DNA of 64,000 nt, from positions 1 through 64,000 of the forward strand of contig MAAI01000090.1 in NCBI GenBank assembly GCA_002163115.1. The letters run 5' to 3'. A program made the translations under genes and the position numbers. Below, piece by piece: positions 9,804 through 17,983 of this stretch. Every line of letters starts with the position of its first letter. The stretch's first letter is position 1. The stretch comes from Methylophaga sp. 41_12_T18. Lineage in GTDB: Bacteria; Pseudomonadota; Gammaproteobacteria; Nitrosococcales; Methylophagaceae. Below the pieces are notes generated by a model. That model saw nothing but the letters and a program-made list of their open reading frames with translations, had not been told where the DNA came from and made no database searches.

Positions 9804-9880
9804 GTGTCGCTGTGATCCTGTTATTGTTTTGTTTGTTTAATGTGTGAGGGCTGATTTTTAGACAGCAGCCTCATATATAG

Positions 9881-10216
9881 TTAAAAGGTGCCGTGATTCC
9901 AGCCCCAGTTTTGACGTTCGGAATCGGTCATGCTGATATAAGTTCGATCGCCAGCAACACCAAGCTGATCAGTAATAAAGCTACAAAGGCTATCCGAGAA
10001 TGCCGCTCTATCAGCTGGTAGACCTAGAGCGCGATAATCTAAAAAAGCAACTGGAGCATCGCTACCCGCCATCGACATCGTCGCTTTAGCTTCAAGCGCG
10101 ATCATCACATAGCTTTCAGGTTTACCACTGGCCTTAGCCACCGTTTGACTGGCTGTTTTAATAAACTCAGCTTCATTATCGATAGTTTGGTTGGTCACTA
10201 TATTAAGGTAGGGCAT
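9881..10216 (-). CDS. MIF-like tautomerase
   Basis: A 111-residue protein of the macrophage migration inhibitory factor / phenylpyruvate tautomerase fold. Met1 is followed by Pro2, the catalytic N-terminal base after Met removal, in MPYLNIVTNQTI. The beta strand SYVMIALEAKATMSMAGSD and the C-terminal YISMTDSERQNWGWNHGTF match the MIF subgroup rather than the smaller 4-OT enzymes. The length is right for MIF, which acts as a trimer. The physiological substrate in bacteria is unknown. It lies ten bases after the DUF4124 gene in the same direction and may be co-transcribed with it. Confidence 0.88.
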   Translation of the reverse strand: MPYLNIVTNQTIDNEAEFIKTASQTVAKASGKPESYVMIALEAKATMSMAGSDAPVAFLDYRALGLPADRAAFSDSLCSFITDQLGVAGDRTYISMTDSERQNWGWNHGTF

Positions 10217-10226
10217 TGTTTATTCC

Positions 10227-10685
10227 TTATTGGCAATATTGATTAACGTCTTGCTGTAATTGTTGAATCCTTTGTTGACGTTGCTCTTCTGTCGGCCGAG
10301 TCACCGTTCCATCTGAGCCTAATACTCGCTTGGCTGGATTGTTTTGATATTGCTGTAAATTGTATTTTGATGTTTTGCAGTTTTCTTGTTGCTGCTTTTG
10401 TTGTGTAGCCTGATATTTATCCATGCTTTTTTCTACGTCGCGCTGATATTGCTGTCTTTTTTGATCATTAATTAACATATCCAATTTCCATTGAGCAGTG
10501 CCGGCATCAATTGCCGGTGGCGGCGGATCTTTAATCATTTCTGCTTGTTGTTCAACAGGGGCTTGCTGTGAATAATGAACTTGGCCATCTTCATCAACCC
10601 ATTTATAGACATCTGCTTGCACAATAAAGCTGCAAACTGACAAAAAGAAAACAAGACAACTCTGACGCAGATAAGGTATAAACAT
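10227..10685 (-). CDS. DUF4124 periplasmic protein
   Basis: A 152-residue exported protein. A hydrophobic signal (SCLVFFLSVCSFIVQA) precedes the DUF4124 signature ADVYKWVDEDGQVHYSQQAP at residues about 24-43. The rest is a Gln-rich, probably coiled-coil tail (QQKQQQENCKTSKYNLQQYQ). DUF4124 proteins are common in gammaproteobacteria, often beside envelope enzymes, and have no established activity. The gene is divergent from the pseudouridine synthase and probably shares a transcript with the tautomerase downstream. Confidence 0.87.
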   Translation of the reverse strand: MFIPYLRQSCLVFFLSVCSFIVQADVYKWVDEDGQVHYSQQAPVEQQAEMIKDPPPPAIDAGTAQWKLDMLINDQKRQQYQRDVEKSMDKYQATQQKQQQENCKTSKYNLQQYQNNPAKRVLGSDGTVTRPTEEQRQQRIQQLQQDVNQYCQ

Positions 10686-10747
10686 CGGTATCCACCGTTC
10701 ACCGTTAAAATAAATGCAATTCTACGCCATACAAGCTAATTCATAAA

Positions 10748-11590
10748 ATGTCTGATACTCCTTCTCAATTTGAAAAACATATAATCATCAGTTCAGATGA
10801 GCATCTTGCTGTTGATTTAATCGCGGCTGAAACGGGTTTAGCTAAGCAGCAAGTTAAATTAGTGATGAAAAAAGGAGCGGTTTGGGTTACGCGGGGCAAA
10901 AATACACTGCGGCTCAGACGAGCTAAAAAAGCATTGAAATCAGGTGAAACTGTACATGTTTATTACGATCGCCATGTTTTAGAACTACAGCCGATAGAGC
11001 CAGAATTGATTATGGATGTAGGCCAATACAGTATTTGGAATAAACCCTATGGCATGTTGTCGCAAGGCTCAAAATGGGGCGATCACTGCACTATTACTCG
11101 CTGGGCAGAACAACATTTAACACCACAGCGGCCTAGTTTTGTAGTGCATCGACTTGATCGTGCGGCAAATGGTTTGATTATTGTCGCTCATGAAAAAAAA
11201 GCAGCAGTGGCATTATCTGCCTTGTTTGAACAGCGAAAAGTAGATAAACGTTACCAAATTTGGGTGCACGGTCATTTTGATGAAAAGGCCAGCAAACAAA
11301 CGCCCACACGATCAGATAATGATATTGATGGCCGTCATGCGGTCAGTCACTTTAGTTTTGTTCAATATGATCAGAACTTAGATCGTTCATTATTAGATGT
11401 ATCGATTGAAACAGGCCGTAAACATCAAATCAGACGCCACAGTGCTGACTTAGGTTTTCCAGTGGTTGGCGACCGATTGCATGGTGTAGCTGGTGACAAA
11501 GAAGACTTACAACTCTCTGCTTATTATTTGTCTTTTATCTGTCCGTATACTCATCAACAACGTGAATATGATTTGCTAAAATCAGAGTAA
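10748..11590 (+). CDS. RluA-family RNA pseudouridine synthase
   Basis: A 280-residue RluA-type pseudouridine synthase. The catalytic aspartate is D137 in VVHRLDRAANGLIIVAHEKK. The later family motifs KRYQIWVHGHF, IETGRKHQIRRHSADLGFPVVGD and the C-terminal PYTHQQREY are present. The N-terminal 85 residues look like a degenerate S4-type RNA-binding region. It isomerises a uridine in rRNA or tRNA, but the target cannot be told from sequence. No strong ribosome binding site is seen before ATG 10748. It is the last ordinary gene before the scarred accessory island. Confidence 0.88.
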   Translation: MSDTPSQFEKHIIISSDEHLAVDLIAAETGLAKQQVKLVMKKGAVWVTRGKNTLRLRRAKKALKSGETVHVYYDRHVLELQPIEPELIMDVGQYSIWNKPYGMLSQGSKWGDHCTITRWAEQHLTPQRPSFVVHRLDRAANGLIIVAHEKKAAVALSALFEQRKVDKRYQIWVHGHFDEKASKQTPTRSDNDIDGRHAVSHFSFVQYDQNLDRSLLDVSIETGRKHQIRRHSADLGFPVVGDRLHGVAGDKEDLQLSAYYLSFICPYTHQQREYDLLKSE

Positions 11591-11619
11591 ACATTAAGAT
11601 TACAAATTCAAAACAACAA

Positions 11620-11675
11620 GCCAAGGAAGGTGTGAAATGAATAAGATTTTTTCAAAAATAAATCTGTGCCCTTTT
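11620..11675 (+). repeat. Degenerate copy of the RAYT element right end
   Basis: This 56-base stretch aligns with 13634-13690, the end of the intact RAYT gene plus its terminal repeat. Shared blocks are GCCAAGGA, GAAATGAATAAG (which contains the RAYT stop codon) and AAAAATAAATCTGT, followed by CCCTTTT after one changed base. It is therefore a remnant of a second RAYT element. It lies immediately before the decayed HlyD sequence, as the intact right end lies just before a second HlyD tail. Confidence 0.8.
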
Positions 11676-11685
11676 ATGTGATTCC

Positions 11686-12126
11686 CCGGTATCAGGTCAA
11701 GTGCAAGAACTGACTATGAGTACTGTTGGAGGGGGAGTAACTGAAGCCCAACAATTGATGTTAATCGTGCCGGATGAACAACAGCTGGAAGTCGAAGTCT
11801 TCCTGCAAAACAAAGACATTGGCTTTGTTAGGGATGGCATGGGTGGCGAAATTAAAATACACACCTTTCCCTTTACCAAGTACGGAATTATCGATGGTGA
11901 AATCACCTCCATTTCAGATGATGCCACGGTGGATGAAGAGCAGGGCCTTATCTACGGCATGCACCTGTTGATGAAACAAAACACCATTTTTGTGAAAGGT
12001 AAGGAAGTGAGACTCATGCCGGGTATGGCCGTGACGGCTGAAGTGAAAACAGGTAAACGAAGAATCTTGGAGTTCTTTATGGCGCCACTTCTTCGTTACC
12101 AACAGGAAAGTATTAGGGAGAGGTGA
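11686..12126 (+). pseudogene. HlyD-family membrane fusion protein, 3' remnant
   Basis: From about 11686 to the TGA at 12124-12126 the frame reads as the last ~146 residues of a type I secretion periplasmic adaptor: PVSGQVQELTMSTVGG, LMLIVPDEQQLEVEVFLQNK, DIGFVRDGMGGEIKIHTFPF, MPGMAVTAEVKTGKRRI and the terminal ESIRER. Intact HlyD proteins are about 400-480 residues, so the membrane anchor, hairpin and lipoyl halves are missing. A GTG at 11701 could still start a fragment, but without its anchor the protein would not work as an adaptor. The break point coincides with the RAYT-end remnant, suggesting loss through element-mediated rearrangement. Confidence 0.88.
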
Positions 12127-12201
12127 TGAAGTAGATCAACTTTTGCTAGCGGAATAGTTGTATGAAAGTACAAAATATAAATTTAGTTTAAAGGGATACA
12201 G

Positions 12202-12621
12202 ATGACATTTGTTAATGAGCTAATTAGAAATGAAGATGTTCAAAAATACGATATTGTTAGATTGTTGCACGACACTGGTACTCCTCAAGTAATAACTGAT
12301 GAGTCTGATGGTGATATGCAATGGACAGTCGATAGAGAGAGAGGGATGTTTTTACTTAAGTTTTACAGAGATAGGGATTCTGGTCATACATATTGGTTTT
12401 TTGTGATTGAGGGCAAAAAGCACAGCGTGATACTAGAGCGAACTCACCCTGTTGATGGAAAAACTCATTGTCAATGGGATCTTATTTCGATACAAGAGAA
12501 GGAAAGTAAATTTTCTAAAGATGAAGTTGTAAGTTATTTAAAAGAGGCATTAACAACCTATGGGCATTCTGGGTGTAGTTATCCGACTCCAGAAGAATAC
12601 CAAATTGATTTCACATTTTAA
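12202..12621 (+). CDS. Orphan protein, possible immunity or accessory protein
   Basis: A 139-residue soluble acidic protein with a good ribosome binding site (AAAGGGA eight bases before ATG 12202). It appears alpha/beta, with aromatic-rich strands (MQWTVDRERGMFLLKFYRD, HTYWFFVIEGKKHSVILE) and a C-terminal region with two cysteines. No family is recognised. It sits between a decayed secretion adaptor and a gene cut after 22 codons, whose start lies 21 bases downstream. Position and size would suit an immunity or accessory protein of a lost secreted-toxin cassette, but that is only inference from context. Confidence 0.7.
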   Translation: MTFVNELIRNEDVQKYDIVRLLHDTGTPQVITDESDGDMQWTVDRERGMFLLKFYRDRDSGHTYWFFVIEGKKHSVILERTHPVDGKTHCQWDLISIQEKESKFSKDEVVSYLKEALTTYGHSGCSYPTPEEYQIDFTF

Positions 12622-12642
12622 CTATATATTAAGGGATTAAAT

Positions 12643-12756
12643 ATGACGTTAACAGCAACGGATGCAATTGCTTTATTACAGGCAGATCTAGCATTAGAAC
12701 AAAGGGAAAAAGGGGACAGATTGAACCTGCTACATTTTAACGGATACATTAAATAG
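12643..12756 (+). pseudogene. Gene truncated by a repeat and IS fragment
   Basis: ATG 12643 follows AAGGGATT by a normal distance and encodes MTLTATDAIALLQADLALEQ before the frame runs into the GGGGACAGATT repeat at about 12706. It then continues through IS-derived sequence to a TAG at 12754-12756. Only about 22 codons look native. The opening peptide is helical and acidic; the family cannot be identified. It was probably co-transcribed with the 139-residue gene, which ends 21 bases upstream. Confidence 0.55.
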
Positions 12757-12912
12757 GCGACACTATAGGCCTAGGAGTATCCCAATGACCAAGCATAGAA
12801 AACCGTACAAAACCTTTACACGTGAGTTCAAACTCGAAGCATTACGCATGATGGAGCAGTCAGATAAACCTTCATCTGAAATAGCAGCTGAGCTAGGCAT
12901 ACGCCGTCGGTG
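12720..12912 (+). mobile_element. IS3-family fragment with 5' part of orfA
   Basis: After the repeat at 12706-12721 the sequence changes to TGAACCTGCTACATTTTAAC, which looks like an IS3-family left end. An ATG at 12785 then opens a 42-codon frame, MTKHRKPYKTFTREFKLEAL through SSEIAAELGI, the start of the helix-turn-helix OrfA transposase of IS3-group elements. It ends abruptly at TGA 12911-12913 where the RAYT left-end repeat resumes. The rest of OrfA, OrfB and the right end are absent. It is a dead fragment nested between two copies of the RAYT terminal repeat. Confidence 0.8.
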
Positions 12913-13691
12913 AAAAGGGGACAGATTTATTTTAAGTGATTAGTTCAGGAGAACGACAAATGCCAAGGCAGGCGAGAATACTATTAGCAAACACCCCACA
13001 TCATATAGTGCAGCGAGGTCATAATCGTGAAACAGTCTTTGTTGAAAAAGACGATTACCTTTATTACCTCGATACATTAAAAGAATGGAAAAAAGAACTG
13101 GACGTTCACGTATATGGATATTGCCTAATGACAAATCACATACATTTAATTTTAGATCCGAGAAATGAACCTGCCAACATCGGTAAGCTGATGAAACGTT
13201 TGGCGGGCAGGCAAACACGCTATGTCAATTATCAGGAAAAGCGCTCAGGCAGCTTGTGGGAAGGGCGTTATAAATCGAGTCCAATAGAAACGGATCGTTA
13301 TTTACTGGCATGTCATCGCTATGTTGAGCGAAATCCAGTCAAAGCAGGGATGGTTGATGATATAGCCGAGTATGAATGGTCAAGTTATAAGCAACATGTA
13401 GGGCTAGAAGCAGACACCTGGATAGATAGCGACCCAGCCTATCAAAGCTTGTCAAATAACGCAGAAGAACGAATACGTCATTATAAGAATTATGTGAACC
13501 AGACTGGCTTAGAATCCGAAACTAATTTGATAACGTCAGCATTGCAGAGAGGGCATCTGACAGGAACCCATCGTTTTACTGAAGAAGTTGAGCAACGATT
13601 GGGGTTACGAGTTGAACACAGAGGGCCGGGTAGGCCAAGGAGAATGAAGAAATGAATAAGGTTGTTCTAAAAATAAATCTGTCCCCTTTTT
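12913..13691 (+). mobile_element. RAYT element bounded by inverted repeats
   Basis: An AAAAGGGGACAGATTTATTT sequence at 12913-12932 is inverted at 13669-13691 (AAAAATAAATCTGTCCCCTT and following Ts), giving nearly perfect terminal inverted repeats of about 21 bases around one RAYT gene. Further copies of the same repeat lie at 11654-11675 (one base changed) and 12706-12721 (truncated). REP-associated transposases are known to act on such short flanking palindromic or inverted repeats. The element looks complete and may still be mobile or mobilise repeats elsewhere in the genome. Confidence 0.8.
12960..13655 (+). CDS. REP-associated tyrosine transposase (Y1/HUH family)
   Basis: A 231-residue IS200-like transposase of the RAYT group. 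The N-terminus MPRQARILLANTPHHIVQRG is typical. The metal-binding HUH motif is HIHLIL near residues 60-65. The probable nucleophilic tyrosine lies in the helix RYLLACHRYVERNPVKAGM around residues 115-133. The SLWEGRYKSS motif and WSSY motif are also family hallmarks. It nicks and rejoins single-stranded DNA. ATG 12960 is chosen because CAGGAGA lies eight bases before it; an in-frame upstream start at 12936 lacks such a site and falls beside the terminal repeat. Confidence 0.93.
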   Translation: MPRQARILLANTPHHIVQRGHNRETVFVEKDDYLYYLDTLKEWKKELDVHVYGYCLMTNHIHLILDPRNEPANIGKLMKRLAGRQTRYVNYQEKRSGSLWEGRYKSSPIETDRYLLACHRYVERNPVKAGMVDDIAEYEWSSYKQHVGLEADTWIDSDPAYQSLSNNAEERIRHYKNYVNQTGLESETNLITSALQRGHLTGTHRFTEEVEQRLGLRVEHRGPGRPRRMKK

Positions 13692-13704
13692 CGTCCCCTT
13701 TTTC
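13681..13704 (+). repeat. 12-bp tandem duplication at the RAYT right end
   Basis: GTCCCCTTTTTC occurs twice in direct tandem (13681-13692 and 13693-13704), duplicating the outermost part of the terminal repeat. This could be a slippage product or a target/end duplication left by the element. It lies between the RAYT right end and the vestigial HlyD tail. Confidence 0.75.
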
Positions 13705-13712
13705 GCAAAGAA

Positions 13713-13733
13713 GAAAGTATTAGGGAGCGTTAA
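13713..13733 (+). pseudogene. Second vestigial HlyD C-terminal tail
   Basis: GAAAGTATTAGGGAG at 13713-13727 repeats 12105-12119 exactly and in frame encodes ESIRER followed by TAA, the same last residues as the HlyD remnant at 12.1 kb. Only seven codons survive here. The stop overlaps the start of the lipoprotein gene (TAATG), and its AGGGAG now serves as that gene's ribosome binding site. The tail was therefore kept, perhaps because it carries the translation signal. Confidence 0.72.
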
Positions 13734-14200
13734 TGATGTTTAACACTAAACGATACTTAGTTTTACTCATATTGACTTTATACCTATCTGCTTGTGGTGA
13801 ACAGGAAAACCTAAATGATAAGCCTATTAGTTATTGGATAAATGATAGCGATTCTTGTGTGAGTGGTATGGCTCAGGCGATTGTTGATTCAGGTGAGCCT
13901 TACCCAAACTTTATCTATGAAAGTAAAATAAATCCTAAAACAGGCAAAGAAGAACAACGCTTAAAAGCCTTTGATTTGTGGTTGGGTAAAGAGCGTTACC
14001 GTATTCCAGCAGAGTATATTTATTACCGTGGAGGTTATGCCAAAAACCATCCCTATCGTTATATGGGTCTAAGTGGGTCTTTGCCTAACTTTTATCCTAA
14101 GGGCGAACGTGCAGGGGTGAAAGATGGCATGGCCTCAATGGTGGATGTGCGTTTCCAATGTTCAAATCAATGGCAAATCAATGGGGTCAGACTCGATTGA
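13733..14200 (+). CDS. Lipoprotein of unknown function
   Basis: A 155-residue predicted lipoprotein. A hydrophobic signal leads to the lipobox LSAC with the modified cysteine near residue 21. The mature part includes FDLWLGKERYRIPAEYIYYR, GLSGSLPNFYPKGERAG and a C-terminal strand with one cysteine (VRFQCSNQW). A beta-rich domain with an F/R-x-I-P-x-x-Y-I motif recalls immunity lipoproteins of secreted effectors, but I cannot confirm a family. Its start overlaps the vestigial HlyD tail, so in the ancestral locus it was translated directly behind the secretion adaptor. Confidence 0.72.
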   Translation: MMFNTKRYLVLLILTLYLSACGEQENLNDKPISYWINDSDSCVSGMAQAIVDSGEPYPNFIYESKINPKTGKEEQRLKAFDLWLGKERYRIPAEYIYYRGGYAKNHPYRYMGLSGSLPNFYPKGERAGVKDGMASMVDVRFQCSNQWQINGVRLD

Positions 14201-14292
14201 TTCATCACGTTATCGATGTTAGCGCGTAAATTAAAATAAAATTACTTTTAATGATTAAGCTTAAACATTAAAGCTGATTTACCGACTTAGAT

Positions 14293-14322
14293 TTGACAAC
14301 TAAACCTGCTCAGGAGTAATTT
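14293..14322 (+). promoter_or_regulatory. Possible sigma-70 promoter for the Arg-rich small gene
   Basis: A consensus TTGACA at 14293-14298 is followed after 18 bases by TAATTT at 14317-14322, about 40 bases upstream of the small gene at 14362. The -35 box is perfect and the -10 box is a fair match. No experimental support exists in the sequence. Confidence 0.4.
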
Positions 14323-14361
14323 TGACTTGAAGACGTATTCATTAATCTAAGGAATATGACT

Positions 14362-14571
14362 ATGAGTGAGCAGAGCCATCTAAACCTAATCACCGAAGAT
14401 GAAGATAATGAGTTAAATCATTTTGGTAGTGACGAGCGTCGTCACGATCAGCGTCGATTAGCTAAAGATCGTCGAGAGATGATTCGGTTTGAGTTAGATA
14501 AAGATGATCGCCGTCATGGTAAAGATCGTCGTAGTAATGTGACTCATTGGGGCACTGACCAACCGGTTTGA
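14362..14571 (+). CDS. Small Arg/Asp-rich repeat protein
   Basis: A 69-residue, highly charged protein with an internal repeat: DERRHDQRRLAKDRRE is echoed by DDRRHGKDRRS about 20 residues later. Such DRR-x-x-x-DRR patterns occur in small proteins of gammaproteobacteria, and I know no function for them. ATG 14362 is preferred over ATG 14356 because AAGGAA lies seven bases before the former and only one or two before the latter. The stop codon is one base from the stop of the convergent MATE gene, so no terminator separates them. Confidence 0.72.
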   Translation: MSEQSHLNLITEDEDNELNHFGSDERRHDQRRLAKDRREMIRFELDKDDRRHGKDRRSNVTHWGTDQPV

Positions 14572-14572
14572 T

Positions 14573-15886
14573 TTATTTGAGCTGTAAAATACGGTTTATA
14601 TAAATACTTTGACTGACACCGCGAGCGGTTAAGAAAATAAGCAAAGCTAACCATAAGCCATCGTTGCCTAGGTTTTGTAATAAATACCAAGCCGGTAAGA
14701 AGCAGACAAATGTCGAAAATAACATGGTGTTTCGCATTTCAACACTGCGGGTGGCGCCGATGAATAAGCCATCAAATAAGTAAGCCCAAACAGCAAGAAC
14801 AGGCATGACAACCAGCCAAATAAGGTAGTCATTAGCGATCTGGATAACTTCAGGAATATTGGTAAGCAATAAAATAAGCTGACTACCAAATACAAAATAA
14901 CCAACACTAAATAGACAAGCAGCTAAAAATGCCCAATAGCCGGTAACGATTAAGACCTGTTTTAATTGCGCCTTATCTTTATTACCCACCGCCTTGCCTG
15001 CGAGCACTTCGGTCGCATTGGCAAAGGCATCTAGGACAAAGGCCATAAAGATTAAGAAGTTGAGCAATACTGAGTTAGCAGCTAAAACGTTATCACCATA
15101 TCTAGCACCTTGCGTTGTAAAAAATGCAAAGCTGAGAATGATGCATAAGGTGCGAATGAAGACATTGAAATGGATGAATAAGTTGTGCTTGGTTAAATAA
15201 CGAGACTGTGAACGCACATTATTGAACAGCGATGTTAGTTTAATACCGTGACTATTAAGCACTAAAACAGCGATCACGATGCCTAAGTATTCGGCGATGA
15301 CTGAAGCAAGGGCGACACCTGCTACATCCATATGCCAGACATTTACAAATAAAATATCTAAGAAAATATTGATAAAGTTAATGGTAAGGCTAATCAGCAA
15401 TACTGACTTGGTGGCTTGTTTACCAATAAGCCAACCGATGATGACATAGTTAATGAGTGTGGCTGGCGCACTCCAAATACGAATATCAAAATAGGTTTTT
15501 GCATGGATCGCGACTTGTTCGCTGGTTTCAATAAATGAAAACGCCAGTTGAGAAATAGGCAGTTGGATGGCGAGCATGGCAACGGCGAGGACAATGGCTA
15601 AGCGCAGGGTTTGTTTTAATATCTCTGCAACTTGAGCTTGATCATTTTTACCCACTGCTTGTGCTGTTTGGCCGGTGGTGACCATCCTTAGAAAACCAAA
15701 GCCCCAAAATAAAAAGCTGAAGATCATCGAGCCGATGGCAACGGCGCCAAGGTAATGTGCAGAGTCTAGATGACCGACAACCGCCGTATCGACCATTCCT
15801 AATAAAGGAACAGAAATATTGGCGAGGATCATTGGCCAGATAATATGCCAAATTTCGCGATGTTTTATAGCTGTTTGTGGGCGCAT
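14573..15886 (-). CDS. MATE family efflux transporter (DinF-like)
   Basis: A 437-residue protein with twelve predicted membrane helices in two halves, typical of multidrug and toxic compound extrusion transporters. The first helix motif is IIWPMILANISVPLLGMVDT, and the VVGHL and GFLRMVTTGQTAQAVG segments follow the DinF-like subgroup. It would export cationic drugs or metabolites in exchange for Na+ or H+. ATG 15886 (MRPQTAIKHREIWHI) is chosen; a longer frame starting at 15916 would begin inside the terminator hairpin of hppA. It lies downstream of hppA in the same direction but is separated from it by that terminator. Confidence 0.9.
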   Translation of the reverse strand: MRPQTAIKHREIWHIIWPMILANISVPLLGMVDTAVVGHLDSAHYLGAVAIGSMIFSFLFWGFGFLRMVTTGQTAQAVGKNDQAQVAEILKQTLRLAIVLAVAMLAIQLPISQLAFSFIETSEQVAIHAKTYFDIRIWSAPATLINYVIIGWLIGKQATKSVLLISLTINFINIFLDILFVNVWHMDVAGVALASVIAEYLGIVIAVLVLNSHGIKLTSLFNNVRSQSRYLTKHNLFIHFNVFIRTLCIILSFAFFTTQGARYGDNVLAANSVLLNFLIFMAFVLDAFANATEVLAGKAVGNKDKAQLKQVLIVTGYWAFLAACLFSVGYFVFGSQLILLLTNIPEVIQIANDYLIWLVVMPVLAVWAYLFDGLFIGATRSVEMRNTMLFSTFVCFLPAWYLLQNLGNDGLWLALLIFLTARGVSQSIYINRILQLK

Positions 15887-15904
15887 TTTTACCAGATAAA
15901 TAAA

Positions 15905-15930
15905 GAAAAAGGCCACGTTAACCGTGGCCT
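15905..15930 (-). terminator. Intrinsic terminator of hppA
   Basis: Read on the minus strand, GGCCACG (15929-15923), a five-base loop and CGTGGCC (15917-15911) are followed by TTTTT. The stem is perfect and lies about 27 bases after the hppA stop, separating hppA from the MATE gene. Confidence 0.8.
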
Positions 15931-15955
15931 TAAATTGTTGAGTTGTCAGTAAAGT

Positions 15956-17983
15956 TTAGACTAATAAAGGGGCAATGACTAAGCTAACAATCGCCATGAC
16001 ATTAATCAGAATATTCATTGCTGGCCCCGAGGTATCTTTTAACGGATCACCCACAGTATCACCGACGACTACGGCGGTATGAACATCAGAACCTTTACCA
16101 CCGAGATTCCCTTTTTCTACATACTTCTTGGCGTTATCCCAAGCACCACCGGCATTAGCCATCATCAAGGCCATCATTACACAGCAAATTAAGGCGCCGC
16201 CTAACATGCCACCTAATGCGACCGGCCCCAGAACAAAACCAACGATGACGGGAGCGCCGACTGCTAATACACCCGGCATAATCATTTTTTGCAAGGCTGC
16301 TTTGGTAGCAATATCGACACAACGTGCAGTGTCGGGTTGAGCTGTACCTTCTAATAAGCCAGGGATTTCTCTAAATTGACGACGAATTTCGTGAATCATA
16401 TCAAAGGCGGCATCACCGACAGCGGTCATCGTCATTGAACTAACTAAAAATGGAAAAATACCACCAAGGAACATGCCTACCAATACAGTGGGATCATTGA
16501 TGAGCAGTTGCATCGCTTGGCCACCTTGCTTGATTGATTCGACATTAACCGTTTCAATATAGGCACTGATGAGGGCTAATGCAGCTAAGGCCGCGGCACC
16601 AATAGCAAAGCCTTTACCAATAGCAGCTGTGGTATTACCTAACTCATCTAATGAGTCGGTAATTTCACGAGTTTCCTCACCCATGCCTGCCATTTCTGCA
16701 ATACCACCGGCATTATCAGCAACCGGACCATAGGCATCAATCGCCATGGTGATACCGACGGTGGCTAACATGCCTACCGCGGCAATACCCACACCATATA
16801 AACCAGCATATAGGCTAGAGATAAAGATAATGGCTGCGATAGTAATGACCGGAATAGCGACGGATTGCATGCCTAAGGCTAAACCACTAATTAACACGGT
16901 TGCAGCGCCGGTTTCACCATCTTTAGCTAACTTTCTAACCGGAGCACCGCCGGTATAATATTCAGTCACTAAGCCAATGATAATGCCGCCAATTGCACCG
17001 GTGAGTACGGCTATCCATAAATTAATGGTGCCACCGAGTTGGGTGATGAGTAAGTATGCCACCACAATAAACAATACCGATGAACCCATGGTGCCGATGC
17101 GTAATGCGACTTCAGGGCTTTTCGCTGAGAAGACTTTAACCGCATAAATGCCGGCAATTGAACAAAGTAAACCGATTGATGCTAATGCTAATGGCATAAA
17201 CATTAATACTTGTTGGCTACTGGCCAATGTTGCGATAGCTGCTGCACTCATGGTGGCTGCAATAGCGATACTGGCGATCATCGAGCCGCAATAAGATTCA
17301 AAAATATCAGAACCCATACCAGCCACATCACCGACATTATCGCCGACATTATCAGCGATAACACCTGGGTTACGCGGGTCATCTTCAGGGATGCCAGCTT
17401 CAAGCTTGCCGACTAGATCGGCACCGACATCAGCACTTTTAGTAAAGATACCGCCACCAACACGAGAGAATAGGGCAACAGAGGATGCGCCCATACCAAA
17501 GCCATGAATCACATGTGCGGTATGAGGATCGCTACCAAAAGCTAAATATAAGATGCCTAAACCTAATAAGCCCATTGAAGCGACGGTCAAGCCCATCACT
17601 GAACCACCAAAGAAAGCGACAGTGAGTGCTGCTGATGCACCTTGATCTTGGGCGGCAGTAGCAGTGCGAACATTGGCTTGAGTGGCTGCATACATGCCGA
17701 TATAACCAGCCGTTGCAGAACAAATAGCACCTAAAAAGAAAGCCGAGGCAGTCGCCCAGCCAAGATCAGACAGGCCAAGAGCGATAATACAGATCAGACA
17801 AAAAATCGCGAGGCGAGAATATTCAGCCTTCATAAATACCATGGCACCCAAATGAATTTGGTCACCAATTTCGACCACTTTTCCAGATCCCGCGGGCTCA
17901 GCTTTCATTTTTAGATAAACCAAAAATGCACAACAAAGACCAAAAATACCTAAGATGGTGGGCAGGTAACTAAACGATGTCAT
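15956..17983 (-). CDS. hppA: Membrane-bound ion-pumping pyrophosphatase
   Basis: A 675-residue membrane pyrophosphatase with about sixteen helices. It couples PPi hydrolysis to H+ and/or Na+ pumping across the inner membrane. Catalytic loops are intact: [20 protein letters not shown] near residues 190-210, [20 protein letters not shown] shortly after, and the later [15 protein letters not shown] and DNAKKYVE motifs. The segment [10 protein letters not shown] has Ala where K+-independent enzymes have Lys, so a K+-dependent type is inferred; whether Na+ or H+ is pumped is not settled here. A GAGAGG site precedes ATG 17983. A soluble pyrophosphatase lies 1.2 kb away on the other strand. Confidence 0.95.
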   Translation of the reverse strand: MTSFSYLPTILGIFGLCCAFLVYLKMKAEPAGSGKVVEIGDQIHLGAMVFMKAEYSRLAIFCLICIIALGLSDLGWATASAFFLGAICSATAGYIGMYAATQANVRTATAAQDQGASAALTVAFFGGSVMGLTVASMGLLGLGILYLAFGSDPHTAHVIHGFGMGASSVALFSRVGGGIFTKSADVGADLVGKLEAGIPEDDPRNPGVIADNVGDNVGDVAGMGSDIFESYCGSMIASIAIAATMSAAAIATLASSQQVLMFMPLALASIGLLCSIAGIYAVKVFSAKSPEVALRIGTMGSSVLFIVVAYLLITQLGGTINLWIAVLTGAIGGIIIGLVTEYYTGGAPVRKLAKDGETGAATVLISGLALGMQSVAIPVITIAAIIFISSLYAGLYGVGIAAVGMLATVGITMAIDAYGPVADNAGGIAEMAGMGEETREITDSLDELGNTTAAIGKGFAIGAAALAALALISAYIETVNVESIKQGGQAMQLLINDPTVLVGMFLGGIFPFLVSSMTMTAVGDAAFDMIHEIRRQFREIPGLLEGTAQPDTARCVDIATKAALQKMIMPGVLAVGAPVIVGFVLGPVALGGMLGGALICCVMMALMMANAGGAWDNAKKYVEKGNLGGKGSDVHTAVVVGDTVGDPLKDTSGPAMNILINVMAIVSLVIAPLLV

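Noticed and set aside
11654-13691. CRISPR-like array from recurring GGGGACAGATTTATTTT copies
   Set aside because: Only four copies, in both orientations and at irregular distances, each tied to RAYT or IS junctions. There are no regular spacers and no cas genes.
15887-15916. Longer N-terminus for the MATE transporter
   Set aside because: The extra codons lie in the hppA terminator hairpin and its T-run; the ATG at 15886 gives a normal MATE start.
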